Positions 18,532 through 26,881 of a stretch of DNA of 50,497 nucleotides are shown here, one piece after another. The DNA lies in NCBI GenBank assembly GCA_964562685.1, contig CAZLUP010000032.1:1-50497 (forward strand), written 5' to 3'. The position numbers and the translations under genes are program-made. Each line of letters starts with the position of its first letter. Position 1 is the stretch's first letter. Source of the stretch: Stanieria sp964562685 (lineage in GTDB: Bacteria > Cyanobacteriota > Cyanobacteriia > Cyanobacteriales > Xenococcaceae). Below the pieces are notes generated by a model. It was given only the letters and a program-made list of their open reading frames with translations. It had not been told where the DNA came from and searched no databases.

Positions 18532-18930
18532 ATGAAATTTAGATTTGTTTCTCTCAGCCTATTATCTTTTTCAGCTTTATTACCCTTCACTCCTTCCTTT
18601 ACCCCTGCTGCTAAAGCTTGTCTAGTTTACGATGTGAATACTCAAGTTGCGATTCACGGTTCTCAAACTCCTGCTCAACAAGAAAATAATGTTACTACAG
18701 GCAGTGATGATAATTGTTTTAACAACGTTGCAGGTGGTACTAATACTCAAGTTGGTATTGGTGCAGGTGAAGTACAACAAAGTCGTGATGCCGAATATTT
18801 TGTTGGTGGTGGCAATCAAAATAATACTGGTTTAACTACTCCTACAATTACGGTGACTCCTTCAACTCAAGTAGATGTTTACAGTCCCGCTCACGATCCT
18901 AATTTTATTAAGAGTGTTACTGGTCAATAA
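18532..18930 (+). CDS. Small secreted Asn/Thr/Gly-rich protein
   Basis: 132 aa, no family recognised. It has a clear signal peptide (MKFRFVSLSLLSFSALL ... AAKA, cleavage near residue 29). The mature part (~103 aa) contains two cysteines (ACLVYD and DDNCFN) that could form a disulfide, is rich in Asn, Thr, Gly and Gln, and shows an imperfect internal repeat: NTQVAIHGSQ and NTQVGIGAGEVQQ, with STQVDVYSP as a third variant. The spaced (N/S)TQV motifs suggest a short beta-repeat. GAGG at 18523-18526 is well placed before the ATG. Function unknown. Confidence 0.7.
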   Translation: MKFRFVSLSLLSFSALLPFTPSFTPAAKACLVYDVNTQVAIHGSQTPAQQENNVTTGSDDNCFNNVAGGTNTQVGIGAGEVQQSRDAEYFVGGGNQNNTGLTTPTITVTPSTQVDVYSPAHDPNFIKSVTGQ

Positions 18931-18972
18931 TAATAAAACTATCATAAAGCGATCGCGCCTCTGCTACGTCGA

Positions 18973-18991
18973 GACTGTTTTCAAAACAGTC
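18973..18991. repeat. GACTGTTTT palindrome downstream of the secreted-protein gene
   Basis: GACTGTTTT, one C, then the exact complement AAAACAGTC. It is 42 nt after the stop at 18930 and follows a HIP1 site and the GC-rich text CGCCTCTGCTACGTCGA. No T-tract follows, so it is unlikely to be a complete intrinsic terminator. Confidence 0.55.
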
Positions 18992-19149
18992 ACCAAATCT
19001 ATCTTTAAAATTAAGCTTTCTTTGAATTCTATCTCAGTAGTTTTCATCTGCTAATTGGTACATCAGGAAAATAAAACTACTTAAAATACTGACAACTTGA
19101 TTTAGTAACTTTGGCAGAAAAAAAATTAATCAAACTGTGTTTATAATTT

Positions 19150-19267
19150 ACTTTTCATCTAGTTTCTAACATTAATCCAGGATTGCTCTTCAGTATTTTT
19201 ACTGAGCCTATTAATAAAACATCATGTTAATTTAGTAATTAAAAAAAATAATTACTAATTTTTTTTT
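19150..19267 (+). ncRNA. Candidate small RNA ending in a strong orphan terminator
   Basis: No open frame covers this stretch. A TATAAT box lies at 19142-19147, although no good -35 is present 17 nt upstream. A hairpin TCAGTA-TTTT-TACTGA lies at 19190-19205. It is followed by a textbook intrinsic terminator (19232-19267). The nearest upstream stop codon is 300 nt away. A ~115-nt transcript is inferred; a long 3' UTR of the 18532 gene is the alternative. The rest of the 18931-19450 gap is AT-rich with nothing else recognised. Confidence 0.4.
19232..19267 (+). terminator. Strong intrinsic terminator without an adjacent gene
   Basis: A 10-bp perfect stem TTAGTAATTA / TAATTACTAA (19232-19241 and 19249-19258) with a seven-A loop is followed immediately by nine T (19259-19267). 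It lies 183 nt upstream of the sulfotransferase start. Confidence 0.75.
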
Positions 19268-19396
19268 AGATGAGTAAATATTATGTTTAATGTTGTTTTT
19301 ACTTTCTAAAATACCAAAAACTTTCATTAAATATTTCCACAATAATCAAGCTCATAAAATTTTGCAGAAATTATATTTTTGAGTTTTTTGGTTAAA

Positions 19397-19427
19397 TTGA
19401 CAATAACTATTATTGATTTTATATAAA
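19397..19427 (+). promoter_or_regulatory. Probable sigma-70-type promoter of the sulfotransferase gene
   Basis: Consensus -35 TTGACA at 19397-19402. A -10 is either TATATA at 19420-19425 (17-nt spacer) or TATAAA at 19422-19427 (19-nt spacer). AGGAG at 19436-19440 is 10 nt before the GTG start at 19451, which decides that start. Confidence 0.6.
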
Positions 19428-19450
19428 ATTAAAACAGGAGTTTTTTTAGG

Positions 19451-20758
19451 GTGATTAGCGAGCAAGAAATAATTTTAAATGATATCAATGAACTAGACAT
19501 AGTATATCAAATAAAAATAAATTTAATAGAACAAGAAAACTGGCAACAATATTTTCATTTTTTTTCCTTAGACTCTCATCAAAATAATCAATTATTATTA
19601 AATTTTAATCAAAAAGTAATTCTTAGTGGACTCGCATTGAGTAAAAATAGCCAAATCAAAGAAATTAATCTTGTTGGAGAAAAATTTTTATTCAAAGCAC
19701 AACTTAATTGTCAATCTCGTAAATTTAGTCAAAAATTTCCCGACATAGAAGATAGTTCTACGGCTAGGTGGCAGTGTCATGTAGAGTTTAATCTTATTCC
19801 TAGTGAACATCCAGAATTAACTTTAATAGTTATCTTGGATAATGCTCAAACTATTACTTTGGGTCAAATTTTATTTATTCCAACTAAATTAAATGATTGT
19901 TCTCTAAATCAAATTAATTCTCGACTAGCTCATAAAATCAACTCAATCGCTAAAAGTCGAAAGCTTATGGTAGAAAATATTGCCAAAGGTCGCAATTATC
20001 TATTTGCAATTGGCAATGCTAGATCTGGAACAACTGCATTAGGAGAATTACTAAATTCAAGTCCAGAAATTTGTTTGGGTATTGAACGATATGAGAAAGA
20101 ATATGATCTCTCTGCTATGTCTTTCCAAAGAAAAATTTTTTTTGATACCAATAGTAAAGGATATTTAGTTCGTCCTCAATTATATGAATCAATTAAACCT
20201 AAATATAATACAGCTAAATATGTTGGTGATAAAAGACCAGGATTTATTCAATATTGGAAAAATACCTTTTTAAATCTGCCCCAAGCAAAAGTTATTTATA
20301 TATTTCGGAATATTTATGATGTGGCTTGTTCTTATAATGATAGAGTCAATCAAGCGTCCCAAGGAATCAAAAAATCCTGGAAACTAACTAGAGATTATTC
20401 AGTGGCTGTATCTGACTGGAATAATGAATTAAATGAAATTCAAAATTTAGTCAAATTTTATGAGGTTTATTTTATTAAATACGAAGATTTTTTTATTGAT
20501 CGCTCCAAGATGTTGAGTCTGTTTCATTATTTACAAGTTAATACAGAAATTCAGGAAGTTCAAGAAGGAATTAAAAAGATTAATCAAAGAGCTTTAACTT
20601 TGCAACAAAAAGAAAGAATTTTAACTAGAGAAGAGAAAAATTATATTGATTCTCATGCTGATTTTCCAGCCTATGAACAAATATTAAAATTGTATGAGCA
20701 ACAATCTCATCAACAAGGTAATAATGACTGCGGTAAATTATCTCAGTTATGTATCTAG
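19451..20758 (+). CDS. Sulfotransferase-family protein with N-terminal beta domain
   Basis: 435 aa. Residues ~180-420 are a PAPS-dependent sulfotransferase domain: the 5'-phosphosulfate loop is YLFAIGNARSGTTALGELL (RSGTT at 191-195), and the 3'-phosphate site is VIYIFRNIYDVACSYNDRV (~280-297). Residues ~1-150 are a separate beta-rich domain whose FSQKFPDIEDSSTARWQCHVEF stretch resembles the non-catalytic beta-sandwich domain often attached to cyanobacterial cell-surface glycosyltransferases (from memory). Together this suggests sulfation of a surface glycan. The GTG start is supported by AGGAG upstream. The sequence is very AT-rich compared with neighbours, and the gene sits in AT-rich flanks, possibly indicating transfer. 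Convergent with the next gene, 31 nt apart. Confidence 0.82.
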   Translation: MISEQEIILNDINELDIVYQIKINLIEQENWQQYFHFFSLDSHQNNQLLLNFNQKVILSGLALSKNSQIKEINLVGEKFLFKAQLNCQSRKFSQKFPDIEDSSTARWQCHVEFNLIPSEHPELTLIVILDNAQTITLGQILFIPTKLNDCSLNQINSRLAHKINSIAKSRKLMVENIAKGRNYLFAIGNARSGTTALGELLNSSPEICLGIERYEKEYDLSAMSFQRKIFFDTNSKGYLVRPQLYESIKPKYNTAKYVGDKRPGFIQYWKNTFLNLPQAKVIYIFRNIYDVACSYNDRVNQASQGIKKSWKLTRDYSVAVSDWNNELNEIQNLVKFYEVYFIKYEDFFIDRSKMLSLFHYLQVNTEIQEVQEGIKKINQRALTLQQKERILTREEKNYIDSHADFPAYEQILKLYEQQSHQQGNNDCGKLSQLCI

Positions 20759-20789
20759 AGCTTGCTGAATAAGTTTTTAAGGCAGTTAA

Positions 20790-22103
20790 TTAATTATTTA
20801 ATTTGCCGAGCGAGCGAGTTAAATATGTACTGTCTACTAAAGTTGAACCATTATTAAGTAACAATAAATCTGGCGACGGCTCTTGTTGGTAATTAAAATT
20901 TAAAGCAGTTAATTCAGAAATAAAGTTAGTTGATTCGATAATTCCTGCTACCAAATCTTTATTAGGAGTTGAAAGAGAAACTTGCCATTGTTGTAAAGCA
21001 GGATCGTAGCCGAGATAAATGCCTTCATCTTGTCCAGAGATAAAATCCGCAATTCCTTTAACTCTGAAATCATCTGGCGATAAATTTAATTTTAAGTGAC
21101 TAATTGAAGAGTTATCTGACTCAAATTCCCAACCTAATTCTGATGGATTTAAACCTTCACTACCAATAAAAATTTTGTCAGAATTAATTTTTTCAACACC
21201 AAAGCCAAAAGTGAATAAATCAATAGTAATTTCACCATCAGTTGTAAAGGTGAAGCCTTTATCACCATCTCGTGCTTGTAATCTCAAGCGAATTTTTTGA
21301 GATGATTCTTGAGCTAAAGCAGAATCTCCTAAACTTTGCCTAGTCAAATATAAATCTGGTAACAAGTCTCCATTAAAATCTTCTGAAATTACATCACTTG
21401 CTTTCAGATCGGAATTGAGTATTGAGGCGGTAAGTTCTTCTATGGTTTTTGACTCATAAACTGACAGTCCTTTGGAAGGATTAAGCAATAATAATTCTAA
21501 TTGTTTATCTCCTGATAAATCTGATAATAAACCATATTTACTAGGAGAAATATCCAAATTAAGACGAGAACTTAAATCGACAAATTTTTGATTTTCTTGA
21601 AAAAAAATTGTAGCTGGAACTAATCCGTCAGGACGCTGTGCGGCACCCTGAAATAAATCTAGCCAACCATCATTGTTGTAATCAAACCAAAGCGGATTTC
21701 TACCGCGAGAACCGATATAATCAAGACCATACAAAATAGCTCGATCTTGTAACTTTCCGCCTTCATTAATAAAAAATTGATTGGCTAATTTGGGATCGAT
21801 TAAGCTACCCGTACCAGAATCGGCTCCGATTAATTCAATTAAATCTAAATCTCCATCATTATCAAAATCTGCCCAAGCAGCACCATGTTGATCTCCTCGT
21901 GGTTTGTCTCCGAAGATTTTTAAAGTGACATCTCTAAACTTACCATCTTCTAGATTTTCATAAAGAATACCTGGAGTACCATGATTACTTACCCAAAGGT
22001 CAGGAAATCTATCGTTATTAAAATCTCCCCAAGCAGCACCATAAGAACCTCCTATATAAAAAATGCTGCTTTTTTCTGTTGCGTTACTAAATAAGATTGC
22101 CAT
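20790..22103 (-). CDS. FG-GAP/VCBS repeat protein
   Basis: 437 aa. The N-terminal ~170 residues contain three or more beta-propeller repeats with calcium-binding D-x-(N/D)-x-D-x-x-x-D motifs: YGAAWGDFNNDRFPDLWV, HGAAWADFDNDGDLDLI and NPLWFDYNNDGWLDLF. A weaker repeat DFNGDLLPDLYL is near residue 240. The remainder is beta-rich and not recognised. No signal peptide is visible at the N-terminus, unusual for this mostly extracellular family; export by a type I-like C-terminal signal would be possible but is not shown. The start ATG at 22103 gives a repeat almost at once, so a missing upstream segment cannot be excluded. Function unknown; cell-surface or matrix protein likely. Confidence 0.75.
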   Translation of the reverse strand: MAILFSNATEKSSIFYIGGSYGAAWGDFNNDRFPDLWVSNHGTPGILYENLEDGKFRDVTLKIFGDKPRGDQHGAAWADFDNDGDLDLIELIGADSGTGSLIDPKLANQFFINEGGKLQDRAILYGLDYIGSRGRNPLWFDYNNDGWLDLFQGAAQRPDGLVPATIFFQENQKFVDLSSRLNLDISPSKYGLLSDLSGDKQLELLLLNPSKGLSVYESKTIEELTASILNSDLKASDVISEDFNGDLLPDLYLTRQSLGDSALAQESSQKIRLRLQARDGDKGFTFTTDGEITIDLFTFGFGVEKINSDKIFIGSEGLNPSELGWEFESDNSSISHLKLNLSPDDFRVKGIADFISGQDEGIYLGYDPALQQWQVSLSTPNKDLVAGIIESTNFISELTALNFNYQQEPSPDLLLLNNGSTLVDSTYLTRSLGKLNN

Positions 22104-22428
22104 ATTATTAATTACGAAAAAATACCGATCGTTAATATTGAATCTTCAGCAAATACTAAACCAATATTTTGTCTTGATTGTTCGTAATTTGGCAAGTCTA
22201 TTTTAAGATCGATTTGATCGATCTTTACTCTAAATAACTGATAAATAAATTAACAAATATTGATCGCGATAATTAGTGAAATTTGAGAGAAAATGACGCT
22301 TTTTTATAAAAAAAAGTTTTTTATAAAATCATTGCGATCGCTTTAAATATCGATATATGTTAAAAACAAAAATAAAAAGGACATCAATCGTCTAAATATC
22401 GGATTACAATGTCCTCTTTTACTTCTAA
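22104..22428. other. AT-rich gap with repeated TTTTTTATAAAA boxes
   Basis: 325 nt between two minus-strand genes. Two copies of TTTTTTATAAAA lie at 22300-22311 and 22317-22328 and could be operator or bent-DNA elements upstream of the FG-GAP gene. A HIP1 site and the terminator of the M20 gene are also here. No gene seen. Confidence 0.45.
22374..22420 (-). terminator. Probable terminator of the M20 amidohydrolase gene
   Basis: On the minus strand AAAAGAGGACAT pairs with ATGTCCTTTTT (GGACAT / ATGTCC core at 22379-22384 and 22409-22414), followed by a T-rich tail. The loop is long (24 nt). It begins 9 nt beyond the stop codon. Confidence 0.55.
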
Positions 22429-23646
22429 TTAATTAGTTGATAAAAATTGCTCGACACAACGAACAAACATTTCTACTCCCATTGCTAAAGCAGTTTCATC
22501 AAAATCAAAGCGTGGATGGTGATGAGGATAAGCTAAATTTTTTTCGGGGTTTGCTGAACCCACAAAGAAGTAACAACCTGGAACTTGTTGTAAAAAGAAA
22601 GACATATCTTCCCCTCCCATCGTTTGACATTCAGGAACTACCCCTAGAGGTGTTTCGACAACTTTCGTTGCTACTGAACAAACTAATTCAGCCATAGCAG
22701 TATCGTTAATTACAGGTGGATAAAGTTGCCAATAATCCAATTCATATTTGGCTCCATGACTTTGGCAGACACCAGCAATAATTTCTTCAATCCGTTGTTG
22801 AATTTTTGGCTCTAAGGCAGGATTAAAATAACGCACCGTGCCACTGAGACGAGCAGTATCGGCAATAACATTTAAAGCCGTACCTGCATGAAATTCCCCT
22901 ACCGTTACTACTGCTGAATCAAGAGGGTTAATATTACGGGCAACAATGGTTTGTAAAGCATTGACGATTTGCGCGCTCACTACAATTGAATCAATAGTTT
23001 GATGGGGCATTGCGCCATGTCCGCCTTTGCCGAAAATTGTACAGCGAAAACATTCTACTGCTGCCATTAACGCTCCGCTACGGACTCCTACTGTACCCAG
23101 AGGCAAATTGTTCCAAAGATGTAAACCAATGATTGCATCGACATCAGGATTCTTCAAAACTCCTGCTTCAATCATCGGTTTGGCACCACCTGGTCCTTCT
23201 TCAGCAGGTTGAAAGATAATTTTGACTGTACCCCAAAAATCTTGACGGTGTTGAATAAGATAATAAGCTGTTCCTAGCGCGATCGCAACGTGTCCATCAT
23301 GTCCACAAGCGTGCATTTTACCTGGGTGTTGAGAACGATAAGGTACTTCATTAGCTTCTTGAATCGGTAAAGCATCCAGATCCGCCCGAATCGCTAAAAC
23401 TTTTCCAGGATACTCGCTTTTAATTGTAGCTACTATCCCAGTTTGAGCTATTCCTGTTTGATATTCAATCCCCCATTGCTCTAATTTCTGGGCAATAAAC
23501 TCTGCGGTTAGATGTTCTTGAAATCCCAATTCTGGTTTTTGATGAATTGTGCGTCGCCATTCAACTAGTTGCGCTTGTAAAGCCCGAATTTCTAAACGAA
23601 TTTGTTCCAAATTAACCGAATAAGAGCGAGGAAGACTAAAAACCAT
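22429..23646 (-). CDS. M20-family amidohydrolase (N-acyl-amino acid / hippurate hydrolase type)
   Basis: 405 aa. Metal-dependent amidohydrolase of peptidase family M20D, which removes acyl groups from amino acids or related amides in the cytoplasm. Visible motifs: HQKPELGFQEHLTAEFI, ADLDALPIQEANEVPY, the metal-binding MHACGHDGHVAIALG, FQPAEEGPGGAKPMIEAG with the catalytic Glu pair, and GLHLWNNLPLGTVGVRSG; the dimerisation insert carries GKGGHGAMPHQTIDSI, and the C-terminus has MGGEDMSFFLQQVPG and the last metal-binding histidines in YPHHHPRFDFDE. Length and motif order are complete. Substrate cannot be assigned; plant homologues cleave auxin conjugates. Confidence 0.93.
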   Translation of the reverse strand: MVFSLPRSYSVNLEQIRLEIRALQAQLVEWRRTIHQKPELGFQEHLTAEFIAQKLEQWGIEYQTGIAQTGIVATIKSEYPGKVLAIRADLDALPIQEANEVPYRSQHPGKMHACGHDGHVAIALGTAYYLIQHRQDFWGTVKIIFQPAEEGPGGAKPMIEAGVLKNPDVDAIIGLHLWNNLPLGTVGVRSGALMAAVECFRCTIFGKGGHGAMPHQTIDSIVVSAQIVNALQTIVARNINPLDSAVVTVGEFHAGTALNVIADTARLSGTVRYFNPALEPKIQQRIEEIIAGVCQSHGAKYELDYWQLYPPVINDTAMAELVCSVATKVVETPLGVVPECQTMGGEDMSFFLQQVPGCYFFVGSANPEKNLAYPHHHPRFDFDETALAMGVEMFVRCVEQFLSTN

Positions 23647-23910
23647 TTGTGTTAACTAATCTCTTGAATATTATTTTTAGCTATTAAGATAACTCAGCAG
23701 AATCGGTAGCAAAATTACGCTATTGTGCCGATGAAATTAAAAATGACTATTAAATAAGATCGAACTATATTTTTCAAGCATTTTTGATTAACCGAGCAAG
23801 TTTTCTAGTTTTTTTAAAACTAAAGTCACTGAATATTTGTTAGTCTAACTCTTCTCTAGGAAGTTATCAATTCATGAACAACCACTTAATCTTCATAAAT
23901 CAAGTAAATT

Positions 23911-25107
23911 ATGTCAGTTATAACTGGTGAATTTTTCAGAATTTTGGTAATTACTAATGAAATAGAAATTCGTCAAAATCTTGAACAAATTTTATCTCAA
24001 TCTTATGAATTATTATGGGCTGACAGCGAACGAATGGGCTTAGAATTAATTAATTCTAATTGTGCTGATTTAATTATCCTTGCTTTAACTAATGCTGAAA
24101 TAAATAATATTTTTCTTTTTAACCAATTACGGAACAAGCCAGAAACCGCTATAATTTCCGTGATTGTTCTGACCACAATTGCTGAACCTCGACAATGGCG
24201 AGTAGCAATGGAAATGGGTGCAGATGATGTTCTTTTCTTTCCTTTTACTGACACAGAATTACTCAAAGCGATCGCAACTAGACTGACTAAACAAACAGCT
24301 TATTTAACTTATACACAACAAGAACTGGAAAAGTTAAGAGAAAATATTATTAAATTTTTACCCCATGAAATGCGCACTGCTTTGACAGGAATTTTAGCAG
24401 CTTCAGACTTATTAATTAATCAGGCATATTGTCTTAACTGGTCAATTATTAGAGAAATGCTGAACTGTATTAATTCATGTAGTCAAAGATTATTAAGATT
24501 AATAGATAATTTTTTACTTTATGCTGAATTAAAAACTATTGAAAATAATCCTCAAACTATTCAGCTTTATCGTCTTCATCAAGTCGATTCAATTCAAGAA
24601 AAAGTTAAAGCGATCGCTAAAGAATCGGCTCAGAAATATTATCGTCAAGATAGCTTAGTTTTAGATTTACAAGATGCGTGTTTACAAATTAGTGAAACTA
24701 ATCTAACTAAATTAATTGAAGAATTAATTGATAATGCTTGTAAGTTTTCACCAGAGCATAGTGCAATTCAGATTAACTCTCAAATTATTGATAATCAATT
24801 TATCTTAACTATTAAAGATTATGGTCGAGGTATGACCCCTAAACAAATTGCTTCTATTGACATGGGAATACAATTTGAGCGTAACTATTATGAACAACAA
24901 GGATTTGGTTTAGGACTTGCAATAGTTAGACAAATCGCTCAAATATATAAAGTAAAATTTGAAATTCAAAGCATACCTAAACAAACAACAATAGTCAAGT
25001 TAGTTATTCCTTTAGCTGACTGTTCAAAAAATTCAACTTATAGCAAAATTACTCATATATCTAATTGGTGTTCTCACCAAACTATCAATATTAATTATTC
25101 CTTTTAG
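23911..25107 (+). CDS. Histidine kinase with degenerate (pseudo-) receiver
   Basis: 398 aa. Residues ~8-125 have receiver-like fold spacing (FRILVITNEIEIRQNL, CADLIILALTNAEI, SVIVLTT, GADDVLFFPFTDTELL), but the phosphoacceptor Asp is Ala 59, the acidic pair is reduced to Asn-Glu, and the conserved Lys of KP is Phe 110. It therefore should not be phosphorylated. A HisKA domain follows with FLPHEMRTALTGI (His 152), then HATPase with LIEELIDNACKFSP, IKDYGRGMTPKQ and GFGLGLAIVRQI, all intact. A kinase regulated by protein or ligand binding to the pseudo-receiver is inferred. The C-terminal ~25 residues have no domain. Convergent with another kinase gene, 10 nt apart; no adjacent response regulator. 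Confidence 0.87.
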   Translation: MSVITGEFFRILVITNEIEIRQNLEQILSQSYELLWADSERMGLELINSNCADLIILALTNAEINNIFLFNQLRNKPETAIISVIVLTTIAEPRQWRVAMEMGADDVLFFPFTDTELLKAIATRLTKQTAYLTYTQQELEKLRENIIKFLPHEMRTALTGILAASDLLINQAYCLNWSIIREMLNCINSCSQRLLRLIDNFLLYAELKTIENNPQTIQLYRLHQVDSIQEKVKAIAKESAQKYYRQDSLVLDLQDACLQISETNLTKLIEELIDNACKFSPEHSAIQINSQIIDNQFILTIKDYGRGMTPKQIASIDMGIQFERNYYEQQGFGLGLAIVRQIAQIYKVKFEIQSIPKQTTIVKLVIPLADCSKNSTYSKITHISNWCSHQTININYSF

Positions 25108-25117
25108 TTATTTTTAA

Positions 25118-26407
25118 TTAAGAAGAAAATTTGACAAATACAGAATTTTTTAAAGGTAAAGTAAAGTAAAAAGTAGAACCTTTTCCTAACTCTGATTCTA
25201 CCCAAATTTTGCCTCCGTAACGTTGCACTATTTTTTGACAAATAGCTAATCCAATCCCTGTGCCAGGATACTGCTCTTGAGTATGCAATCTTTGAAAAAC
25301 TTGAAAAATTTCTTTGAAGTATTGAGATTCAATTCCAATTCCATTATCTTGAACCGAGATTAACCATTGTTGTTCTACCAATTTAGTATTAATTACAATT
25401 TCAGGTTGAGCTTGGCTACAAAATTTTAAACCATTGCTAATTAAATTTTGAAACAGTTGATTAATTTCTGTTGGATTAACTTGAACTATAGGTAAATTTT
25501 TGATTGTGATTATTGCATTATTTTTTTCAATAGTTTCGTGTAGATCTTGAATAACTTGTTGCACAATTTCTTTAAGATCAATAGATATCCAAGTTTGCTC
25601 ATTTTTTCCGGCTCGACAATAAAGAAGTAAATCTTGAATCAAAGCCTGCATTCTTGTAGCCCCATCGATAATATATTTAATATATTGATCAGCTTCGTCA
25701 CTTAATTTATTGTGATATTCCTGAGCCAATAAATCAGCAAACATATTCAGAGAACGTAAAGGAGCTTGTAAATCGTGGGAAACAATATAAGCAAATTGTT
25801 CTAATTCTTGATTGGATTGAATTAATTCAGTATTAATTTTTTCTAACTTTTGCTTTGCTTGAACTAATTCAGTAGTTCTTTCTAAAACTCTTGTTTCTAA
25901 TTCGCAGTTAACTTTTTCAAGAATCTGTTGAGATTGTTTAAGTTTTGATTCCGTACCTTGTCGAATCGAAATTTCTTTTTTAAGCTCTTTATTTTGTTCT
26001 TGTAATTGTTGTCTTATTTTCCTCAAAGTGAGATGAGTTTTAATTCTAACAATTAATTCCTCTTCTTCTATTGGTTTAGTTATATAGTCAATCCCCCCAG
26101 TATTAAAACCTTTAACTTTATTATCAGTGTCAGTTAAAGCGGTCATAAAAATAATGGGAATATCTTGAGTTTTTTTATTATTTTTTAATTTGCGACAAAC
26201 TTCTAATCCATCAAGTCCTGGCATTAAAATATCCAGTAAAATTAAGTCTGGCTCTGCATATTCGGCTTTAGATAAAGCACTTATTCCATCTTGAGTAACT
26301 ATGACGGTAAAACCATTAGATTGTAAAATTGATTGTAATTGTTGTAAACTACTTAATGTATCATCAACAACTAAAATAACATCAGCACGAATAGTATCTT
26401 CAGCCAT
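25118..26407 (-). CDS. Receiver-coiled-coil-histidine kinase
   Basis: 429 aa, cytoplasmic. Receiver (~8-125) with DD in ILVVDD, phosphoacceptor Asp 59 in DLILLDILMPGLDG, and KP in YITKPI; all catalytic residues are present. A long coiled coil (~130-205) leads to HisKA with YIVSHDLQAPLRSL (His 211), a phytochrome-type H-box, and HATPase with LISNGLKF, VQDNGIGIE and PGTGIGLAICQKIV. Such REC-first kinases usually take signals from a partner kinase and control their own kinase domain. Tail-to-tail with the pseudo-receiver kinase at 23911-25107; whether they communicate is only a guess. No output gene adjoins. Confidence 0.9.
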   Translation of the reverse strand: MAEDTIRADVILVVDDTLSSLQQLQSILQSNGFTVIVTQDGISALSKAEYAEPDLILLDILMPGLDGLEVCRKLKNNKKTQDIPIIFMTALTDTDNKVKGFNTGGIDYITKPIEEEELIVRIKTHLTLRKIRQQLQEQNKELKKEISIRQGTESKLKQSQQILEKVNCELETRVLERTTELVQAKQKLEKINTELIQSNQELEQFAYIVSHDLQAPLRSLNMFADLLAQEYHNKLSDEADQYIKYIIDGATRMQALIQDLLLYCRAGKNEQTWISIDLKEIVQQVIQDLHETIEKNNAIITIKNLPIVQVNPTEINQLFQNLISNGLKFCSQAQPEIVINTKLVEQQWLISVQDNGIGIESQYFKEIFQVFQRLHTQEQYPGTGIGLAICQKIVQRYGGKIWVESELGKGSTFYFTLPLKNSVFVKFSS

Positions 26408-26558
26408 TAGTAATTTATCTACTAGATGAATATAATAAATATCTCAAACTCTTTAGCTTAAGTTTTGATTTTTGGCTAAAAATTTTAATTTTTTAAATAC
26501 TATTATTAAGCAACAATTAGTTTTTATAAATAGCTGATAATAAGCTAAATAATTATTT

Positions 26559-26830
26559 CTACTTCCGTTTGGCGGTAGTAGTAGTAGATATTTTGTTTAT
26601 TAGTCTAATCAAAAAGTAATTAACTCGTCTCAGTTGTTTTACGGAATTTACTTCCCCATCTTTAACGCCCCGTCATCTGAATTTACTTTCGATGCTTGTG
26701 AGGATCGAAGTTGGAAGTTGCCTCCGACTGTAAGCAACCCGAAGCCCCGTCTCAACGCTAAAAGTATCGCTCCTGAACCTCCTTTACTTTATAGAGTGGG
26801 ACTTCCCGCGACCAAGTTAAAAAATTAGAA
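26559..26830. mobile_element. GC-richer intergenic island, possible IS200/IS605-type relic
   Basis: Between the kinase and the ABC gene (26408-26881) lies a stretch (about 26640-26825) clearly richer in G and C than its flanks and free of HIP1 sites. A 64-codon plus frame from TTG 26634 to 26828 and short minus frames cross it; none has a recognised domain. On the minus strand a reading ends in VNSVKQLRRVN-like text, and further along is a hairpin (CTACT-T-CCG / CGG-T-AGTAG, 26559-26581), an arrangement reminiscent of a tnpB 3' end plus right-end hairpin. This is suggestive only. Confidence 0.3.
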
Positions 26831-26881
26831 AATTTTGGGCATTATTTAACTGTCGCTGTTTCCATCAAAAGAATTACTAAA

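Noticed and set aside
18973..18991. Terminator of the small secreted protein gene
   Set aside because: The palindrome has a one-base loop and no T-tract; it was listed as a repeat only.
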